DNA of 18,224 nt from Betaproteobacteria bacterium (lineage in GTDB: Bacteria; Pseudomonadota; Gammaproteobacteria; Burkholderiales; Burkholderiaceae_C): NCBI GenBank assembly GCA_009923345.1, contig RFTR01000019.1, forward strand, positions 1 through 18,224, written 5' to 3'. This document shows, piece by piece, positions 15,130 through 18,224 of the stretch. Each line of letters opens with the position of its first letter. The stretch's first letter is position 1. The notes under the pieces are model-generated. The model did no database searches, was not told where the DNA came from, and was given only the letters and a program-made list of their open reading frames with translations. A program made the translations under genes and the position numbers.

Positions 15130-16674
15130 TTGTCCCTTAGAAACCTCATCCTAGTTTTGGGCGATCAACTAGATGCATCCTCATCCGCTTTCAACGGTTT
15201 TGATCCAAAACGTGACGCCATCTGGATGGCCGAGGTAGAACAAGAATCTACCCATGTGGTTTCTTCTAAACAAAGAATCACTTTGTTTTTGAGCGCTATG
15301 CGCCACTTTGCTAAATCGCTTCAAGCAAAAAAATGGCGGGTTCTTTACACCGCCCTAGATGCAGCTGGTAATGCTGGTTCGTTGGCTGGCGAACTTGAAA
15401 AAACAATTCTTCTTCAAAAGCCACAACATCTGATCATGGTGATGCCAGGTGAATCGCGAGTACTCGCGAGTTTGCAAGCCGTGGCAGATAAGCATCTATT
15501 AACTTTAGAGATCAGAGACGACACCCATTTTCTTTGCACCCTCGATGCATTTAAAAAGCACATTGCGGGGCGCAAGCAAATTCGTCTTGAATTTTTCTAC
15601 CGTGAAATGCGCCAAAAAACAGGTGTCTTGATGGACGGAAAAAACCCAGTGGGCGACAAATGGAACTTCGATACAGAAAACCGTGGCAGCTTCGGCAAGC
15701 AAGGACCCCAAGACCTGCCACTGCCCTCCAGATTCGCACCCGACGAGATCACCCAAGATGTGATGCAACTTGTGAACGATAAGTTTGCGCACCATCCGGG
15801 TTCCCTATCCACATTCGGTTGGCCCGTCACGCGTGAACATGCGCTTGTCGCATTACAGGCATTCATTACGCACCGACTGCCCTATTTCGGCCAATACCAA
15901 GACGCCATGTGGGAGGGCGAAGTGTGGCTGTTCCACTCGCACCTGTCTTGCGCACTCAACACCAAATTACTCCATCCCCAAGAAGTACTCGACAAAGCGC
16001 AAGAGGCTTATGAGCAAGGCCATGCCCCGATCGAAGCAGTGGAAGGCTTTGTGCGTCAGATATTGGGCTGGCGTGAATATGTGCGCGGTATTTATTGGAC
16101 CTACATGCCTGAATATGTCGAGCGCAACGCCATGCAGGCCACCGCCCAACTGCCAGCGTTTTTTTGGACTGGCCAAACCGATATGGCATGCCTCAGAGAC
16201 GCAATTGGCTTAACGCTGGAACACGGATATGCCCACCATATTCAAAGATTGATGGTCACCGGTCTGTATGCGCTTTTGCTCGGAGTCAGGCCCAAAGAAG
16301 TACACGCTTGGTATTTAGGCGTGTATGTGGACGCAGTGGAGTGGGTCGAAGTCCCGAACACCATCGGTATGAGCCAATACGCAGATGGCGGATTGATGGC
16401 GAGTAAGCCCTACATCGCCAGCGGCAAGTACATCGACCGCATGAGCAACCACTGCAAAGGGTGTAAATTCAACCCTGCCGAGTCCATTGGTGACAACGCA
16501 TGCCCCTTCACCACCTTGTATTGGGACTATCTCCACAAACATGCAGATACCTTGGCTAAAAATCCTCGTATGGTCATGCAACTTAAAAACCTGCACCGAC
16601 TGTCCGATGAAAAACGAGAAGCCATCGCGCTGCAGGCCCACCAACACAAACAGGTCATTTATGCATCTACTTAA
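15130..16674 (+). CDS. Iron-sulfur bacterial cryptochrome/(6-4) photolyase (PhrB-like)
   Basis: This protein of 514 residues belongs to the iron-sulfur bacterial cryptochrome/photolyase group (photolyase-related), which carries FAD and a [4Fe-4S] cluster, and in studied members repairs (6-4) photoproducts or acts as a light receptor. The start is a TTG at 15130, because AAAGGA (15117-15122) lies 7 bases before it; another TTG at 15124 is too close to that site. The N-terminal antenna domain begins LRNLILVLGDQLD. The C-terminal domain shows GWREYVRGIYW and GYAHHIQRLMVTG, with the double histidine at H369/H370. The cluster cysteines are C354, C442, C445 and C458, with gaps of 88, 3 and 13, the same spacing I recall for PhrB of Agrobacterium (350, 438, 441, 454). 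It heads a plus-strand operon with the SOUL and pterin dehydratase genes; the SOUL gene overlaps it by 14 bases. Confidence 0.93.
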   Translation: MSLRNLILVLGDQLDASSSAFNGFDPKRDAIWMAEVEQESTHVVSSKQRITLFLSAMRHFAKSLQAKKWRVLYTALDAAGNAGSLAGELEKTILLQKPQHLIMVMPGESRVLASLQAVADKHLLTLEIRDDTHFLCTLDAFKKHIAGRKQIRLEFFYREMRQKTGVLMDGKNPVGDKWNFDTENRGSFGKQGPQDLPLPSRFAPDEITQDVMQLVNDKFAHHPGSLSTFGWPVTREHALVALQAFITHRLPYFGQYQDAMWEGEVWLFHSHLSCALNTKLLHPQEVLDKAQEAYEQGHAPIEAVEGFVRQILGWREYVRGIYWTYMPEYVERNAMQATAQLPAFFWTGQTDMACLRDAIGLTLEHGYAHHIQRLMVTGLYALLLGVRPKEVHAWYLGVYVDAVEWVEVPNTIGMSQYADGGLMASKPYIASGKYIDRMSNHCKGCKFNPAESIGDNACPFTTLYWDYLHKHADTLAKNPRMVMQLKNLHRLSDEKREAIALQAHQHKQVIYAST

Positions 16675-17323
16675 AATTTTTAGCGCAGGTTTGTTAATTG
16701 GTCTTTTTTGTACTGGACACGCCATGGCCATTGAAGAACCCAAATACGAAGTCGTCCAAACAGAGGGGGCTTTTGAAATCCGCAAGTACGCGCCCATTTT
16801 GGTGGCTGAAACATTTGTCGACGGCGATATGGACGAAGCCTCCAACAAGGGTTTTAGGCTGATAGCAGACTTTATTTTTGGCAACAACCAAATAGCGGAC
16901 TCCAGCGCCAGCTCAAAAATCGCCATGACTGCGCCCGTGACTGTAGAGCCTGTCTCTAAGAAAATTGCCATGACAGCCCCAGTCACGGTTGAGCCGCAAT
17001 CCTCTGAATCGAATATGCAAGCCGCCAAAAAATGGCGCATTCACTTTGTGATGCCCAGCCAATACACCTTGGCCAATATTCCAAAACCTAAAAACGAGGC
17101 CGTCTCGCTAAAAGAAATCCCGAGTAAGTACTTTCTTGTCTACACCTATTCGTGGCTCAACACCTTATCTCGGGTACAAACCAAAACCGATGAGGCAATC
17201 GATTGGGCCAACCGCAAGGGCTTAAAAGTCATCGGCGCACCGCAACTTTCGCGCTACGACCCACCTTGGACTCCGCCTATGTTCAAGCGCAATGAAATCA
17301 TGCTTGAAGTAGCAGCACCCTAA
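16661..17323 (+). CDS. Secreted SOUL-family heme-binding-like protein
   Basis: The chosen ATG at 16661 has an ACAGG sequence shortly before it and begins a signal peptide: MHLLK, a hydrophobic core IFSAGLLIGLFCTGH, and cleavage after AMA before IEEPKYEVV. The frame is open further upstream, but that part overlaps the photolyase gene and lacks a signal. The 220-residue product matches the SOUL family, whose animal members bind heme: KYEVVQTEGAFEIRKYAP, FRLIADFIFGNN, KIAMTAPV, WRIHFVMPSQYTLANIPKPKN, and a C-terminal RYDPPWTPPMFKRNEIML. The block KIAMTAPVTVEP occurs twice, 15 residues apart. The export signal points to a periplasmic or envelope role. A role with heme or tetrapyrroles is an inference from the family name. 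It overlaps the photolyase by 14 bases. Confidence 0.9.
   Translation: MHLLKIFSAGLLIGLFCTGHAMAIEEPKYEVVQTEGAFEIRKYAPILVAETFVDGDMDEASNKGFRLIADFIFGNNQIADSSASSKIAMTAPVTVEPVSKKIAMTAPVTVEPQSSESNMQAAKKWRIHFVMPSQYTLANIPKPKNEAVSLKEIPSKYFLVYTYSWLNTLSRVQTKTDEAIDWANRKGLKVIGAPQLSRYDPPWTPPMFKRNEIMLEVAAP
16916..16996 (+). repeat. Tandem duplication inside the SOUL gene
   Basis: Two 36-base blocks (16916-16951 and 16961-16996, period 45) both encode KIAMTAPVTVEP. They differ at many third codon positions, so the duplication is old and the peptide has been kept by selection. I believe doubled IAMTAPV blocks occur in other bacterial SOUL proteins. Confidence 0.7.
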
Positions 17324-17344
17324 CCCTTATCTCGGAATATAAAA

Positions 17345-17659
17345 ATGCCAACACCTAAATTCAATAGCCAAGAAATTGCAGAAGCCTTGAAAACCGTCAA
17401 GGGCTGGACTTTGGAGTCTGACGAAGCCTTCATGCACAAACAATGGCAATTCGATAGCTTTAAAACGGCGATGGAATTTATTACAGAAGTGGCAGATATT
17501 GCAGAGCATCAAAACCACCACCCCGAGTTTTTATCGGTTTACAGAAAAATGCGCGTGAGGCTATCAACCCACGATGCTTCGGGACTTACCCAAAAAGATT
17601 TTGACTTGGCTACTGCCATCGACAGCTTGATAGCCAGTCAATTCAGCCATCGTATCTAA
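17345..17659 (+). CDS. Pterin-4a-carbinolamine dehydratase (PCD/DCoH)
   Basis: This 104-residue protein has the normal length of pterin-4a-carbinolamine dehydratases, which dehydrate 4a-hydroxytetrahydropterin to the quinonoid dihydropterin so that the cofactor of aromatic amino acid hydroxylases can be recycled. The family signature is complete: EHQNHHPEF followed by VYRKMRVRLSTH, with the histidine pair near 58-59 and a third histidine in STH, then GLTQKDFDLATAID. It lies 21 bases after the SOUL gene with only a weak ribosome binding site. No phenylalanine hydroxylase gene is present in the window, so it may serve a distant hydroxylase or another pterin use. Linkage to a photolyase raises the possibility of a pterin antenna link, but that is inference. 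Confidence 0.92.
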   Translation: MPTPKFNSQEIAEALKTVKGWTLESDEAFMHKQWQFDSFKTAMEFITEVADIAEHQNHHPEFLSVYRKMRVRLSTHDASGLTQKDFDLATAIDSLIASQFSHRI

Positions 17660-17676
17660 CAAACTATTTCTACCGC

Positions 17677-17701
17677 AAATGCCTGCTCAACGATGGCATT
17701 T
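17677..17701. terminator. Possible bidirectional hairpin between convergent genes
   Basis: AAATGCC (17677-17683) and GGCATTT (17695-17701) form a 7-base-pair stem with an 11-base loop in the gap between the pterin dehydratase gene and the convergent BPL_N gene. No clear T-run follows on either strand, so the terminator call rests on its position and the stem only. Confidence 0.3.
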
Positions 17702-17714
17702 AAAACAATCGCAG

Positions 17715-18224
17715 TTAAAACAGGTGCATTTGACGCGAGTTCAATAAATAGTCCGCTACAAATTGCGACAACATGTGGTGGTGTTTTCGTTCATGCCATT
17801 GCGGTTGCATGTATTTTTTTGTGTACCAATTCGCTTGGCTTTCTAAATGGCAACCCACCAACCCAACCGAACCTTGAATAATCGCCATCGGGTCGCCGTT
17901 GGCATACGTGGCCACTGCATCAAACTGGCCGCCTAAAAATGTAGGTCCATCGTAAAAATACATGCGGTGCTCTTGGCCACGCCAAACCACCGGTGCGGTA
18001 GTGCCATAGGAAGAACGTATGTCGGCACCAGGGCGCTTGATGTATTGCACAGCGCGTGTACCTTTGAGCAGATTGAAGTAATAGGCATCGGCCCAGTAAG
18101 CCCCCATACAAATACCCAAGTACTTGCCACCACGTTGCATAAAACTTTGCACATCGGGCAAATTGGGTTTCAAAATGCTTCTAAACGTCGTGGCCTCGCC
18201 ATCGCCGCCAGGAAACACCACAAG
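17715..18224 (-). CDS. BPL_N (glutamine amidotransferase-like) domain protein, 5' end outside window
   Basis: The minus-strand frame is open from the window edge (LVVFPGGDGEATTF) to the TAA at 17717-17715, so the N-terminal part of the gene is missing; a GTG at 18221 is internal to the frame. The visible 169 residues fit the BPL_N family, named after the N-terminal domain of yeast-type biotin-protein ligase, which has a class I glutamine amidotransferase-like fold. The oxyanion-type GG of VFPGGDGE, the nucleophile-elbow-like GKYLGICMGAYWA with its cysteine, and VGLVGCHLESQANWY near the C-terminus are visible. Biochemical function of bacterial BPL_N proteins is not established. It converges with the pterin dehydratase gene across a 55-base gap. 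Confidence 0.75.
   Translation of the reverse strand, partial: LVVFPGGDGEATTFRSILKPNLPDVQSFMQRGGKYLGICMGAYWADAYYFNLLKGTRAVQYIKRPGADIRSSYGTTAPVVWRGQEHRMYFYDGPTFLGGQFDAVATYANGDPMAIIQGSVGLVGCHLESQANWYTKKYMQPQWHERKHHHMLSQFVADYLLNSRQMHLF

Noticed and set aside
16487..16660. Upstream extension of the SOUL gene
   Set aside because: It lies inside the photolyase coding region and would bury the signal peptide that begins at 16661.
16315..17040. 241-codon minus-strand open frame across the photolyase and SOUL genes
   Set aside because: It is opposite two well-supported genes; the repeated GSTVTGAVMAIF peptide is only the reverse reading of the SOUL internal duplication.
1..18224. tRNA, rRNA, CRISPR array, insertion sequence or prophage genes
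   Set aside because: I saw no repeats with spacers, transposase or integrase motifs, terminal inverted repeats or RNA gene signatures; nearly all of the window is occupied by the listed protein genes.

Overview
The window looks like a betaproteobacterial (Burkholderiales-type) chromosome segment. The reasons are a tripartite tricarboxylate transporter (TTT) with several Bug-family binding proteins, a Tim44-like gene of the proteobacterial type, and gene families common in Comamonadaceae-like genomes. This assignment rests on gene content only. No RNA genes, insertion sequences, phage genes or CRISPR arrays were seen. Coding density is very high; the longest gene-free stretches are two divergent promoter regions of about 177 and 125 bases.

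Region A (1-1717, + strand): the 3' end of a Tim44-like domain gene, then a class III PLP aminotransferase 10 bases later. The aminotransferase converges on, and overlaps by 26 bases, a minus-strand operon made of a LysR regulator (3555-2623) and a TfdA-like 2-oxoglutarate dioxygenase. The dioxygenase appears to start at a rare ATT codon at 2582.

Region B (3556-13293): from a divergent promoter region an eight-gene plus-strand operon runs: aldehyde dehydrogenase, type I sulfatase, a Bug protein without a signal peptide, a secreted Bug protein, TctB, TctA, a second type I sulfatase, and a third Bug protein with a Tat-like signal. The simplest reading is uptake of an organic anion, probably a sulfate ester, by a TTT transporter, cytoplasmic release of sulfate by two formylglycine-type sulfatases, and oxidation of the carbon skeleton by the aldehyde dehydrogenase. 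The LysR protein is the likely local regulator and the TfdA-like enzyme a possible partner. The substrate is not known, and no sulfatase-maturing enzyme is in the window.

Region C (13337-17659): two divergent three-gene operons share a 125-base control region. On the minus strand are an Rrf2-family regulator, a DCC-family (DUF393) protein and a short-chain dehydrogenase. On the plus strand are an iron-sulfur (6-4)-type photolyase/cryptochrome, a secreted SOUL-family protein and a pterin-4a-carbinolamine dehydratase. The control region holds three copies of a 9-base motif, two of them in an 11-base tandem and one inverted. This could be a light or photo-oxidative stress module governed by an Rrf2 protein that lacks the usual iron-sulfur cysteines. 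The right edge holds the 3' part of a minus-strand gene with a BPL_N (glutamine amidotransferase-like) domain.
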